This document shows, piece after piece, positions 1 through 13,330 of a stretch of 64,000 nucleotides of DNA. The number at the start of each line of letters is the position of its first letter. Within the stretch, counting starts at the first letter, position 1. The notes under the pieces are model-generated. The model was not told where the DNA came from. It searched no databases and saw nothing but the letters and a program-made list of their open reading frames with translations. Location: positions 19,352,565 to 19,416,564 of the forward strand of contig OY987228.1 in the NCBI GenBank assembly GCA_963920705.1. Direction: 5' to 3'. The DNA comes from Odiellus spinosus (Eukaryota > Arthropoda > Arachnida > Opiliones > Phalangiidae). The translations under genes and the position numbers were made by a program.

Positions 1-3000
1 TTATTATGCTAATTTGCAAAGTTCCGAAGTCATTAAAATTAGAAAGAATTAAAAAAAAAAATGGGCCAAGAATTGAAAACAAATCTATATTTCTTTCAAT
101 ATATACAGGAAGGTTTTTAATTAAGAAAACATAAGTCGAAAATTTCCAACTACTTATAACGAAAGAAAGTTAATTAGGAACCATAAATCATTTCCAGATA
201 CCGGAATTAAAACTTTTATTCATTTAGCCATTTCGACAGTACTTAGAAAACGGGTGGGCAATCTTCTGTTACTTCACATCAAGAATATACATCAAATTAA
301 ACGCTCCGTTATCTTATTTCAGTCGAAACATAAACAATATACGTATTGATAGTCCCTAGAAGGAAAATGCAACCTAAAAACAAGTGTTTTTTATCGATTT
401 CTTATCGTTTAAATAGGCCTAATCCAACAGTAAAAAGAAAATTCAAACAAATGTTAAACTAGGAATAAATTTAAAACTTACCCGGAAAATAGGCTTAGCT
501 GGATTAATGGAGATATCCTAAAGTCCCTGTATACTAGCGACCAATGACATTGATCGATGTTTTTTTAGATGGGGAATGCAGGATCAATTTCATTGTCCTT
601 TTACAATCTCCATGAATCCAGATAAGTTTTAAATTTCTAGTTTAATATTTGTTTGTAAATTTTTTAAACGATAAGGAATCGATGAAAAGAATCACTTTAA
701 GGTATTCTGGCTCTTGGTCAAACTGCCCCAGTTTCAGTTCCTGGTGCTTGATGACTGTCTGCTTCTAGTCATATTAATCAAATGAAGTCATTGCCTTTGA
801 GACCAAAGCCACCGTATTCATGTAGACCATACCCAATTTAAGGCACGATCATTAATCAATACAATACTATGGACATAATAACAGTACACGCAAAAATATG
901 ACTCGTTCTTTCGAATGATTTGTTTATTTTGAGGTAGAGAAAACCTAACTTTGAGCACGCTGCCAACTCTAGGTAGAAATTCAAATAGTAAATAACGTTA
1001 ATAAAATAATCACCACCTATAAAGTTGACTTCCTTTACAAATTACAATTCCAAGAAAGAACTCGAAGGAGTTAAAATCAAAATCACCCTGTTTCAATAAT
1101 GAATTTGGCTGAAAGCCCAGAGGGTTAGTTAATTTATTAGATTTACAGGAAACCTTCCGACATTGTATGAGACTGCTCTCTCGAATATCATTAACCTCTA
1201 TATTATAAAAAGAAAAGTCACTTATATGAGCCCATCGATCGAGATATAAACCAGTTTTTAGGCGCGTTTCAAATACTGTATTATTTTAGTTGACCTTTTT
1301 CGAATAAGTTTGGTCTCCAGCAATTCTAATAAAATAGACTTCGTGTTTTATACAGACTTGGATGTGAATAAGAATAGCGATATAATTGGTCCTAATTGAC
1401 ATATTACTAGGTGGTCCGAATACAAAATAGTTCCCTTAAGTGTTTGATCTAATCTAAAAGGAATAAGAATCTCTTGCGTTACCATATACTTCCTCAACCT
1501 TTCAAACAATTTACTTAAAGTGAGCTTGTCACTATTTTTTAGGTGGAAGTTGCTGTGATTCAACATGCAATCTGAGGATTTGTTCTAGATATTTCAAAAA
1601 TATAAAGCATCCATAATTTAATTGTCACGTGACCAGAACTGAGATTTAAAATTCCTTTGAAAGTATTTAAGAATGTGAAGAACCTTCTGCAAAACTATTT
1701 CTATTCCTTATAACATTTATCATAGTGTATTATTCCGCCATATGTTCTCTAGTTATAAAATGATCTCGCACAAAAAAGTATAGAGAATATAAATATGGTA
1801 AAAAATTAATTTTTAACATGGTTTGTAGCTTTTTAGATCGTTCGTGATTCAATTGAAAATAAATTAGGTTGGACTTTGTTACATATTAATACATAAATAC
1901 GGACCTAGACCCGTTTGCGTGAAAATTTCAAATTAACTTTCTCTGTAGCCGTTACGAATCGCGCTGTTTTTGACTTCAAGGATAATGAAAATTACAAAAC
2001 ACCCCGTCATTTCGATTTCTGTAATTTCCAACGATTTCTGTGTCATTATATTTCAATTTTAGTATTTTTCCTTAATCACAAAAAATTTCGAAAACCATAT
2101 TTCGTGAAAGTTACTTAATTCGTTGCAGACTACGTCTCTCGATTGAAAGGTAAATAATATAGAATGAACAACGCGAGCTTGTATAGTTGTAAACTGGTAA
2201 ATGACTGCGGCCTACATGATTATTCAAGCATACCACGGAATATAGGAAATGGCCTAACTCTTGTTATACTAGAAACGTCACAGATCAGAAGTTTAGTTCG
2301 TTTACGAGAAAGATTTAACCGAGTTTAGGGTTACGTCTATATATCTATATATGTATTTTAGTTTTTAATGTTCGAGTTTTTGTAAAAAGGAGTTAAGGAA
2401 TTGTTTTAAAGATACGCTTAACTTGGAAACAACAAAGTCAAGTAGAACGCGTTTCTCACTTGAGCATAAACTTTCGAATTTAACCTGATTAATGATGGTA
2501 TAGTGTCTACCGGGACTTTGGTACGCCCGCTACATTATACGGATATCGCAAGAATGGTGTCATGGGTTTTTCTTAAATTACTCTTTAACAAATTACTTTA
2601 AGACATTATATACCAATCTTGCTGGGATTCAAATGGTTTGACGATTAGCTAAAGGACAGGTTCACCATAAATTAATTAGGGCTTTTAATAGAATTAAGAG
2701 CCACCTTTTAAAACGTAGAAAATTGTTGAGTGAATTGTTTTCTAACGGTGCTTTTAAAAGTTACCTTTTTTTTTATTTGGGGGACAACATTTAAGTTTGA
2801 CACCAAAGTTATTTCCCGACCATTTCCATTAATGCGTGTCCTTGCGCTTGAGTAACCGGTCTAGTTATAAAGCTGTTAAATTCTCGCGTAACTTGCCAAA
2901 ATTTAAAACCGTTAGGTCGATATACATCTATACCTAATAAATATTTAATGATTTCGCAATATATTCGTTCGGGTTTTATTTTTTTTTATCAGACCCCATG

Positions 3001-5062
3001 GTGCGACTAGTAATTAACATTCTTAAGACGTTTAACTGGCTGTAATAGAAACTAATGTATAATCCATTACCAATTTTTAGACTATACAAGTTTCTATATG
3101 GAGGAAACTCAAATTGGAAGGCTTAGTTATACGGTTCCCTAGCGGAAGGACCGGAAATTTGCCCAGTATTTAGACTAGATTTTTGGAATAGTCGATTGGT
3201 TTGTAAACATGCTCTAACATTAAGTTACCCCACGGGAAATAGATTGAACGGTGAAAGGTCACGTGACACGTACGCCATCACTAGCTAGATTTTTTTTCTC
3301 TTAATCAACGATAGCAAGAACCAATAGAAGTACGCAAGAAAATTGAAAAAATAAAAGAATATGATCTCGCCCTGAAGTTTTAACTTTCAGAAACTAGCCA
3401 AGGCCTAACTGAGACTTCTATATTTCTAATCAGTGACAAGGCTTAGTATCTTTGTACGTTTTAGAACTTATTTGAATAATTTCGGACTCTAGTTTATGAT
3501 TAAATTCTTTACCATTACCCAAAAGAAAAGTCCGCAGATACTAGATTACATTTATATTAGAAATGGACTAGAAAAATCTACCTTTTTATAAAAAAATATA
3601 TATATTTAAATTTTTATCTTTTCGCGAAAGTATACTCATCCCACACGCTATATTTTATTCATTATGGAAATAGTCTTCAAGACAGATAAATCCCGTTACT
3701 GAAATCACGTGGGTTCGCCCACCAACTTAATACTTAACCTAGTTATTTGTGTTTATTATAAACCGGTAATATTGTTAAAGAAGAGTTATATTTATTTACA
3801 TTTGCTTTCAAGCACACAAACATCTATGAAAGATGGAATAGAATTCTATATTTTTCAAAAGAAAGTCATCATGAGATCTTAATGAGTACCATATATATAT
3901 TTTTATATTATTTTTATTGCAGGGCGTAATGCCTAAAGGGGATTTAGCTTACCACGTGACGTGGTATCATTAGGGTGCCCGTATTTTCATACCACGGTAA
4001 ATCTGGAAAATGACTATTTCTATATAAAAAAACACATTTTTTTTTCAATACGCCCTTCCTGTCAAAATGACTCCCCCGCTTCCTCTTAATATAATTTAAA
4101 GCTGTTGTTAATTACATCTCGAATTGGCAGCTCACGCGAAGCTAGGCTTAATTTATCCCTTATTGAAATAATCATAGATATAACGGTTAGAGTAGCTCTG
4201 CGTGCGCTATCAACTCGATGTGAAATTGAGTTTAACAGCTGCCTCGCATTAAATGTTCGCCAGATTGCCCCCCAATTTTTTCGACAGTTCATATCTACGA
4301 TTGGCCCTATATATTGTTTCTTTAAGGGTAATTTGCAATGTAGCAAAAGCTGAGTATTATTAATACATAATATTAATTGTTATTGGGATGAAAGAAGTTT
4401 TTGAAAACTGCATGTACTTGAACTTCTACAATATATTTTGTAGACATAAATCTGAACTGGTATTAGGCGAAAGCCATTAACAATTCGGTTATACAATACC
4501 AAAATTAACAGACTCACTTAAACCGAATAATATTCATTTTTTTATCAGAAATTATAATATTTGCTGCGAATTATGGAAATAATTTTCGTGGGAAAAACTC
4601 AGTGAGGGTAATCAAATTATTGTTTATAATATATCGATTTAATTATCGAAATTGGTTTAACTGGTGTAATTCTTCTTGTCAGACAATGGTTTCAAATTTT
4701 GGTCAGATAGAAACCTGTTTCGTTTTCAAAACTCGTCAGATGTGCGTAACATTAAATTGGGTGGAAATTCTTATTTCCTAATTTCCGGTTTATGTTTTCA
4801 AATTTTTTTTTTATTTTACCCAGGATATAATTGTTACTTTGGTAAATTTAAAAATTTTATAACTAGTTATTTTTTAAATGATGATTTACATCTTTTTTCG
4901 TTATATAAAGTGAACTTTAGAAATAAATTTAACGTTGTAAAGTTTCTAGATATTACCTTTTTAAACAAAACACTTATTAATAAAGTTTATATAAATATAA
5001 ACGAAATTTTATTGTAAAGGGCTAGTATAGAGAAAATCTGGGCTAAAACTAGACGTGTTCTG
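1..5062. other. Non-coding AT-rich stretch
   Basis: I see no recognisable gene or mobile element here. Open frames are short; at 4086-4353 two frames of 82 and 86 codons lie on opposite strands of the same DNA and neither resembles a known family. Points of note are a small palindrome around 3949-3965 (TACCACGT/ACGTGGTA) and a stretch near 945-975 whose reverse complement resembles the hairpin arm at about 41.78 kb. Confidence 0.6.
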
Positions 5063-5228
5063 ATCGGTATCGTCCCAATTGATCGACTTTTAAGTGATCG
5101 AAACCAGTTTTTTGGATTAAATGATCGAAATATTTAGGTTAGGTTAGGTTAGGTTAGTTTTTTAACTCAATCGATCATATGAAATTCGATCATTTCGACC
5201 CAAATCGTTATGATCATAGTAGATCATT
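5063..5228. repeat. Inverted GATCGA arms around a TTAGG core
   Basis: Degenerate GATCGA-containing units lie on both sides of a short TTAGG tract, in opposite orientations. The left arm read in reverse complement (AAAGTCGATCAATTGGG) and the right arm (ATCGATCATATGAAATTCG) both match the units of the array at 55.64-56.06 kb. The arrangement is the same as at 10.15-10.59 kb, where the arm sequence is different. No target duplication was identified. Function is unknown. Confidence 0.6.
5134..5157 (+). repeat. Interstitial (TTAGG)n tract
   Basis: Four full TTAGG units plus TTAG. This pentamer is the usual arthropod telomere unit. At 24 bp and inside a longer repeat it is not a telomere. Confidence 0.85.
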
Positions 5229-7299
5229 GCTGGACAGGAAATATAACACGCCCTTTTTCCGGATGTTGAATAAACGCAGTTTTGATTGGGAGAGCTATTT
5301 AGGCTTAAGATTCTATTCCTTGTAAACAAAAACTCATTTACGTACCTAAGAACAATGAAGGGATAAAGATATTCTAAACCTATCCTCAGATTTGTAAAAC
5401 TTTTAAATCAAAAAGACTAAATTCCAAAACTATTAACCTATATCGCTTGGGGAATTGACCTGGCCTCGGGAGAAAACTGTGCGCTCTACTACCTTTTAGA
5501 GTTGTGTGAAAACGAATAGCAGACGAATTTTTGCTACAAAATATACGACGATAGTACCAGAGGTTAATGTACATTCCCATGTTATTGTGTTCATGAATGA
5601 ATTTTTGTTTTATGTTTTTCATGTTAGCAAAACAACTTTTGGAATGTACAATTCGTTATAACAAAGTCGTCTGCTAAGCAAGAAAAGTAAGCAAATAGCA
5701 GTTAGTCCCTTTAAATTGATTATAATAATATAACCTAAGGTGGTCAGTACAGCTTGACATTCCTGCCACTACGTCTTACAAAATTTTTTCTTCTAAAATT
5801 GATGTCAGGAAACTCGCGCGAGTTAGCAGACGATTTTTCGTTAAGGCTTATGTACTGATGATCTATTTAAAGCGAATTGAACAATGTTAACGAATTGGGT
5901 GGATGGCCTCTCTCAGATTCACGAGCCTCAAGCCACATGCTATATTCTTAACAGTAGAATCGTTCAAAATAGCTCGTTTGAGGGTTATTATTTTTTTTTT
6001 CACCAAGTACTTTAAGAAGCTTAAAGGATAACTAGTAATCCATTTTTGTCACGTTTAAGAGCCTTAATTACAATAATTGTGAAGTCGTGTTCGCTTATAT
6101 CGTATACTCTAATTAGTACTATAACCCAATTACCTTGGTTAATAAATATTATACATATTCAATGACAACTAGTTTACAAATTCCAATTATAAATTTTTAC
6201 TTACGTTTGTTTTTAAATGATAAATCAAAAAGTCATGAAAATTTGGATTCCAAGGCGAGTTCCGCGGATGCCTTGTTAAAAATATTGGAAGAATTTTTCC
6301 ACCCTGATCGTGAGAAATAGCGTGAGAATCAAAACATCCCCAACAGGGCACAAACTGTCCGGTTTAAAAGCAAAAACTTAATGGGGGTAACGTGGGGGCC
6401 ACCTTCTTCTGTATAATAATCCCGCTCCACTTATGGTGGCCAACTGTACACTACACGCTTACACTGAGGATCTTAGACCCAAAGATGTGCGTTCCTTTCG
6501 GAGGAACTCCGACTAATGCGTCTCTGCTTATTGTTGGTGAAGTTGCGGCCTGGCGGGCCTTGAGACCGTAGAACCTGCTTAACATAGTATGAAGGAAACA
6601 ACCCACTACGATGCTACGACCCGAGTATTTCACCCCTCCCCGAAACCTTTTTCCTCCTCCATCCTTCATAGAAGCTTTTTTTTTTATAAATATAATATAT
6701 AAATGTATTAAGGTATATAAGGGGTGGAATTTCATTGTGTGTTCCCCCGTTTTGAAGTTCACTCGCCCGCAGGTGAGCGTGACGGACCACATTCCATTAT
6801 TATATCACTCGGCAGCTAAAAGAACCAAAATATAAAATACACAGGCGGCTCGCTTAGACAGGAAGGAACAGACATACACGCGGACAGAGTTTTTTTTTTT
6901 TTTTAATTTGAACCAATATACTGGTTTTGAATTATATTTTAGCTTTGTTTTATATGGGACGTCCCATAAAGAGATTTCAGTCTTGGCAAAGCTTCGGATT
7001 TGCTCGAAAGGGGATAACCGTATCGTTTGACAGCATGGTAACTTAACAATGCTGCCAAATCCCTTAACATATAAGACATCAGATCAGAGTTAAAGTAATA
7101 AAGGATGGAGAAGGAAAATTTAAATTCTGTTACAATCATGGAAAAATTTTAAATTCTCATTGAAAAACTTGTTTTACAAATGTAATTTATGTCCCTTCCA
7201 AGGTTGTAACGTTTGTTTCAAGCCCCTTTCCCTCTTTCGTCACTCCCCGGACCGTAATATTTTACTGTGTAAGTTTTAATTATCATTAAATGTTCAGTT
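5229..7299. other. Non-coding stretch
   Basis: No gene recognised. A less AT-rich patch lies at about 6440-6830 and holds overlapping frames on both strands with no recognisable domain. Homopolymer T runs occur near 6680 and 6890-6904. Confidence 0.5.
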
Positions 7300-8924
7300 T
7301 TAAAAATTTAGTAGGGGTAGGCTGAGTAGGCTATAGCCTACGTGTAAATTTCACAGAGGCCCTTAAATCCACTCGAAGGGCCCTGGCCGACAAATATCGT
7401 CAAGCGTAAAATGTCAGCTTTGATCTATACACATATAAAAAAGTTCCACTGAATTTACCAAAAAACATTTATTTGAAATTACATATTTTTTAATCAATTT
7501 TAATGTAAAGAATACGCTTAGGTAAATCCCAAGGTATAAATTTAATTCGTCCCAAAAACCCCCGATGAATAATTATTCGTCTTCAGGACACGTCAATGTC
7601 ATTGTAAATAATTTGTCATTCGAATCTCTTAAAGTTTATGTAATATCTCAGTTCGTCGCCAGTGGGCTCTTTTCTAATTTATTTCCAGCCCTGTTTTCTG
7701 CCCAGGTTAAAATGTGACCTGTAGCAGACTACAGACACAGTTTTCATTGTCCGCGGAACGCAGCTATGGTTAGTCAACGTGGTGAGGTTTTTACCCCTTG
7801 TGATTTTACGGTACAAAGTTCGACCATTATTCTTTACTTGGTTTCAAAAACTTCGAATTACTAGTTGGAATTATTTTTTAATCGGTTATTTTTCACTCTG
7901 ACGCTGACGTATACGAAAGTGCGCTATAATTTTCAACCCGTAACTCGAGTCAAGTTCCTTAAACCTCAACCGGGACCATGATAGCTAAATGACGGTGTAA
8001 TCTAGTCGAAACGAGAAGGTATCGGAATTAAAAATTTCAACTTTTTATTGGCAAGACCAGTTGTGCGCGAATAGAAAATAAGAATGGGCACAGGCTAAAA
8101 TTCAACGAGTAAAAATTATTGCCCGTCAAGCAACCACATTGGATGGACTTCTAGAAAGATTGTGGTTAACCGATTTAAGAAATTAAACAACAACGCGTGA
8201 GAAGCTAAGCCCTATAAGTGGATTTGAAGTCGTGTATGTGGTATAAAAACCGTTTTGCGAATTCGGAGTTTCGCGCTAAGCCTCGGCCAGTGGAGCTTTA
8301 ATTCTTCACCTTTACTCTTTGCTTCATCGAACCTTCACCCCCTCCCACCCGTCTCTGATGTAGCAGTAAGTGAACTTTTAATTGCTACTGTTTTTTGTTT
8401 TTTAAGGGTTACTGTATCAATTACTACATGTAAGAGGTACCATCCTTCGGGAAGGAAAAGGTGGGAGTACACGTGGTTTTTTGGCTCAGAAATTGAGTCC
8501 TGTAGGAGGGGAAAAATAGTGAAGCGATTAGAAAATAGCGTTTTATGACACTTCATAAATTTAAAAAATTGCTTATCTGTCTAAGAGTACGCATTGACCG
8601 TACTAATTAAGTTTCCTTGTCTACATTATTTTAATGAATCTTGAAGAGGGGGAAAGACAACTTTCAATCATAATTGTGTGACAAAATTCGTATATAAATA
8701 ATGGTAGAAAACTAATTGTCAGAAAAACTCTGATAAAATGTTGACACAATGGCGAAGTTATAATAGTGGGGAAAATAAAAAAAAATAGGAGGGCGTAACG
8801 TAACCTCGTGATAGTAATTGCGGAAAAATTTGTGATAATATAATCGTGGCAACAAAATATACGAAACTTATTATTTGGTAGCAACTTCTTTCCTAAAAAA
8901 TGTGTTTAGAATTGAATTTTTCAA
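7300..8924. other. Non-coding stretch, possible decayed hAT-like interior
   Basis: At about 7310-7385 a G-rich segment (GGGGTAGGCTGAGTAGGC, then AGAGGCCC) loosely resembles the subterminal part of the hAT-like end at 8925-8999 in reverse complement. It could be the far end of the same element, but I see neither a CAGTGGCG start there nor a transposase frame in between. The opposite-strand frames at 8255-8556 are not recognisable. Confidence 0.3.
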
Positions 8925-8999
8925 TCCCCCCCTGATTCGCTACTGGGCCTCCAAGCCCCCTGTTAGCCTACCCGTAAAAATCTCTTGGCGCCGCCACTG
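8925..8999 (-). mobile_element. hAT-like element terminus (one end only)
   Basis: Read on the minus strand the segment starts CAGTGGCGGCGCCAAGAG and soon runs into a G-rich stretch with GGGTAGGC and GGAGGCCC. CAGTGGCG starts are common among hAT-type transposons. The flank would supply the 8-bp duplication ATAATCGT, but no matching left end was found, so this is probably a truncated relic. Confidence 0.4.
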
Positions 9000-10150
9000 A
9001 TAATCGTTCAATAATCAGAGAAATATAGGAAGATAATAATTAAAGTTTTTTAATTTCTATTGAAAGTGTGGGTGAGGTTCAATACGTATGATTTTACGCG
9101 TGTAGTCACGTCGTAATAATTTAAAACATTGAGAGCAAGCTAGGTACCCCTATGAATCCGTCACTTCCGTATATTTAATAAGGGCGATTTTTGCATCCTT
9201 CCGGTTTGGTCGACGAGTCGATAATGAACATTGTGGCATTTCCATCGATCCAAAACGTTTATTTAAAAATAATTGAAGAAAGAAAAATAAAATTGCTTTT
9301 ACGGGGAGAATGAAAGCAATATTTTTCACCATAATTTTTTCCCCCGTTTCCCTAATCCCAAAAGGGTTGTGTTTCCGTGGCTTGTTCCGCTAGAGTGCGA
9401 TCGGAAAACGCGAAATAAGAGACACGTGAAAAATGAGATTTATTTTTAAATAAGGATTCCGTCCACCGGTCTCGTATATAACCATATAGTAACCATACAA
9501 ACTCCAAATATGAACGTATATTATTTCATTGTTAGAATATACTGTTTCTGAATAGAACGAAATTTAAATGGAAAATATACAAAGCGTTTTTAACCCCTTT
9601 TAAAAATTAGTAGATTTAAAGGCATATGCGTTATATATAATAACTTAGATTACAAAATTAAGTAATTTTTAATCGGTTTTGGTCTGTTAATATATCCATA
9701 GAAGCATTATTTATAATCGCAAATAGATTTCGTGGAAATTTATAGTTTTTTGGTTAATTATCAAAACTGCGAAGTTTCTGCTCGGTCTGTCGGTGTGTTT
9801 GTCCGCCAGGAACGCAAAATTTTACGACGTTAGTAAATGTTAGTATAATAAGGAGGAAAGTCGAGAGCTTATCTCCTGGAATATTATTGTTTTATGTTTA
9901 TTTTAGTCGTAAACACCGCAATTTCTAATCTGGCTGTCGATCGTCATTTCACCCTTATTTATTTGCAACGATTTTATTGATCAGTTCCAGGTGAAGTAGA
10001 CTTTATTTCCCCCCTTCTTATTGGTTCGACCAAGCTGTTCTCCTCAGTTATTTCTTGTTTACTATTAGTTTCTGGTTTTATACAATTGATAGGTGAAAGA
10101 ATTTAATTAATACATTAATTGCTTCTTGACGTTCATTTTGGTATATACCC
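9000..10150. other. Non-coding stretch
   Basis: AT-rich with no recognised gene, repeat or RNA. The only open frame above 60 codons, at 9150-9332 on the minus strand, has no recognisable motif. Confidence 0.5.
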
Positions 10151-10590
10151 ATTGAATAGAATCCTATTGGACCGAATTCCCATTGGTCCGAAATAAAAAA
10201 TAAATAGTCCCAATCAACCGAATCTTGGCCGACCGAGCCCAATGCACCGAATTCCCATTGAACCGAAATCCCGCTGAACCGAATCCCGCTGAACCGAATC
10301 CCCCATAGACCGAATTTCCCATTGGGCCGAAACCAAAAAGGGCGTCCCGATGAATTTAAGCCGATAATGGTTAGGTTAGGTTAGGTTAGGTTAGGTTAGA
10401 ATGTGTTAATGGACTTCTGATTGTGAACGTCGGTCGAATGGGATTGACGGTCGAATGGGATTCGGTCGAATGGGATTGACGGTCGAATGGGATTCTGGTT
10501 TACGAAAACGTATCGGTTGAATGGGATTGTGGATCGAATGGGATTCTGCCCAATGGGATTCTGTCCAATGGAATTCTGTCCAATGGTCGA
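10151..10590. repeat. Foldback array of CCGAATCCCATTG-type units around a TTAGG core
   Basis: The left arm (about 10151-10345) has roughly ten imperfect units of the type ACCGAATCCCATTG. The right arm (about 10430-10590) has the same units inverted, as CGAATGGGATTCGGT and CAATGGGATTCTG. Between them sits the tract at 10371-10399. A single strand could fold into a long imperfect hairpin. Minus-strand frames of 76 and 85 codons in the right arm are products of the repeat, not genes. Confidence 0.75.
10371..10399 (+). repeat. Interstitial (TTAGG)n tract
   Basis: Five TTAGG units plus TTAG, at the centre of the inverted array at 10151-10590. Confidence 0.85.
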
Positions 10591-12286
10591 GAAGCTTAAT
10601 TTTGGGTCTCCCTTTCTCGTCGTCAAGATGCAAAATATTTATTGATTTAGTTTTCGTTTTCAATACTCGATGTTACTAATCACTGAAGTCCCTTAATTAG
10701 CTAAGTACACTATCAGAGATCGTTCGAATTTTCCTTCTCCAAGTCTCCAGTAACTTTACCCGCTAGTATAAATGCTTTTTTCCTTTAATACTCATTCAAA
10801 TTTCCACTGGTTTACCTATCGCCATCTGTACCGAAAATCTTTAAACTATTTAAATTAATATTTAAAAGTAATCAAATAGTGGATTTAAAAATAAATCCTA
10901 ATGTTAATTTAATATACGAAGATAGTTTTATGTAAGTCCTCTCGAGTTCAATTTTATCCAATAGACGGCGATACTGCCAGAGACACTGCGCTGGAAAGCT
11001 GATCAAATTTTAGTTTGAGGTCTTCTTGAGACAGATAATTTTAGGGTGAATGTGCTCTATGCAAAGCCCAGCGGTGTTACGCTGCCACATTGTCATTGGA
11101 TGAATATTACGTAACTTTTAAGATTACGTCATTTCTAGCCAATGAGTGAGGCTAAAATTGTCCCAAAACTAGGTTTTTCCTTACGCTCAATAGTATTTCT
11201 ATCCCTTCTTTTCGCGTTATCAGACCAAGGAAATAAAAAATATTCTCGAAGAAAGTGACCCATTAACGTACATATATTTTTGGCTTCCATAAATTAAGTA
11301 TTTAAAAATAAAATTTAATCCTATTTGTTATACAAAACTTGATAATAAACTTGGAAACATCAAAAATAACTTCCGATTAGACTTTCAACCAGAAAATATA
11401 CAGTTGAAAAGTCTTTCTCGGTTAATTTTAGACATAACATTATTATCAACTCCGAAAGGGTTTGCCAGATTTTAAATGGCTTAATGGATGGTAATTTTAT
11501 AAATACATCTAGGTCTATCCTAATGCAATTTTATAAAGTAAAACGTTGTCGAAAGTTAAGTACTTGTAGTACTCTATCTATTTTATTTTACCCTTAAATA
11601 TAAATGTGTGGCCTAAAACTGGGTTCCTAAGTGATCATATGTAGTCACTCGCAATCTTATTGAATGAACTTATTTCACGAAGGAAAACACTCTTTTGTTG
11701 TAAGGAATTTCATCCCTTCTAAGATTGCTACTAAATAAGTTGTCGGTCCTTAAAATCGAGTTCCTTTAATGGACGACAACACCGAGTAGACGAAGTTGGG
11801 GATAATTTAAATTTTTTTAAACAAAAATAAATATATCATAAATAAACTTCTAAAATACAAGATTTTAATATTTTATATATTTTTATGATTTCGTTTTTTC
11901 CTTATTATTACACGCGGAAGTGTATTTTTTGACCGGAAGATGATTTTTATTTTATCTCTCTATAGATAAATATTATAAACGGAACTTAAAGGGAACCTAA
12001 ACGGAATTGAGGTCTATAATTTAATTTTTTTAATTTCTTAGACCCAAAAATATGGTGTGGAGTTAAAAAATAATAATAATCCAAACAGGAGTTTATTTAT
12101 GATACAATTCTATTATAATAAATTACGTTTGAAATTCGCGCTTTCTAACATTTTGAAAGCCAATGAAATCTCGTCTTCTTGGGAAGCCAACAACGATTGG
12201 AGGAGGACTCGTTATTTTAAGAGAATGCGCCAACTATTATTTATGACAAGGAATATAAACTAAAGAAAGCTAGTGATGACGAATCT
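10591..12286. other. Non-coding stretch
   Basis: AT-rich and without a recognisable gene. The plus-strand frame at 12057-12263 (68 codons) ends just before the satellite array and has no known domain. Confidence 0.5.
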
Positions 12287-13330
12287 AAAACTTAACGCGA
12301 AAACTATTTAGCTTCCAAAACTTAACGCGAAAACTATTTAGCTTCCAAAACTTAACGCGAAAACTATTTAGCTTCCAAAACTTAACGCGAAAACTATTTA
12401 GCTTCCAAAACTTAACGCGAAAACTATTTAGCTTCCAAAACTTAACGCGAAAACTATTTAGCTTCCAAAACTTCACGCGAAAACTATTTAGCTTCCAAAA
12501 CTTCACGCGAAAACTATTTAGCTTCCAAAACTTCACGCGAAAACTATTTAGCTTCCAAAACTTCACGCGAAAACTATTTAGCTTCCAAAACTTAACGCGA
12601 AAACTATTTAGCTTCCAAAACTTAACGCGAAAACTATTTAGCTTCCAAAACTTAACGCGAAAACTATTTAGCTTCCAAAACTTCACGCGAAAACTATTTA
12701 GCTTCCAAAACTTAACGCGAAAACTATTTAGCTTCCAAAACTTAACGCGAAAACTATTTAGCTTCCAAAACTTAACGCGAAAACTATTTAGCTTCAAAAA
12801 CTTAACGCGAAAACTATTTAGCTTCAAAAACTTAACGCGAAAACTATTTAGCTTCAAAAACTTAACGCGAAAACTATTTAGCTTCAAAAACTTAACGCGA
12901 AAACTATTTAGCTTCGAAAAACTTAACGCGAAAACTATTTAGCTTCGAAAAACTTAACGCGAAAACTATTTAGCTTCGAAAAACTTAACGCGAAAACTAT
13001 TTAGCTTCGAAAAACTTAACGCGAAAACTATTTAGCTTCGAAAAACTTAACGCGAAAACTATTTAGCTTCGAAAAACTTAACGCGAAAACTATTTAGCTT
13101 CGAAAAACTTAACGCGAAAACTATTTAGCTTCGAAAAACTTAACGCGAAAACTATTTAGCTTCCAAAAACTTAACCCGAAAACTATTTAGCTTCCAAAAA
13201 CTTAACCCGAAAACTACTTAACTTCCAAAAACTTTACGCGAAAACTACTTAACTTCCAAAAATCTTTGCGTAGGAAAATTAACGCGAATCTACAAAAACT
13301 TAACGCGAATAGCACTTAACTTGAAAAACT
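12287..13330. repeat. 30/31-bp satellite array
   Basis: About 20 copies of a 30-bp unit containing CTTAACGCGAAAACTATTTA run to about 12900. They are followed by about 8 copies of a 31-bp version in which GCTTCC has become GCTTCGA, and then by decaying units to about 13330. Variants come in blocks: CTTCACGCGA in four consecutive units (12471-12570) and once more at 12681, and GCTTCAAAAA in the four units before the switch to 31 bp. Block-wise spread of variants is typical of unequal exchange. A 200-codon minus-strand frame exists only because 30 is a multiple of three; the 31-bp part breaks it. Confidence 0.93.

Noticed and set aside
4086-4353. Opposed frames of 82 and 86 codons
   Set aside because: Same DNA on both strands, no recognised domain, no splice or promoter context.
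5134-5157. Telomere or chromosome end suggested by TTAGG
   Set aside because: The tract is 24 bp, internal and embedded in another repeat; the same holds for 10371-10399.
12285-12887. 200-codon minus-strand frame of repeated decapeptides
   Set aside because: It exists only because the satellite unit is 30 bp. The frame breaks where the unit becomes 31 bp, and there is no sign of a promoter or of selection.
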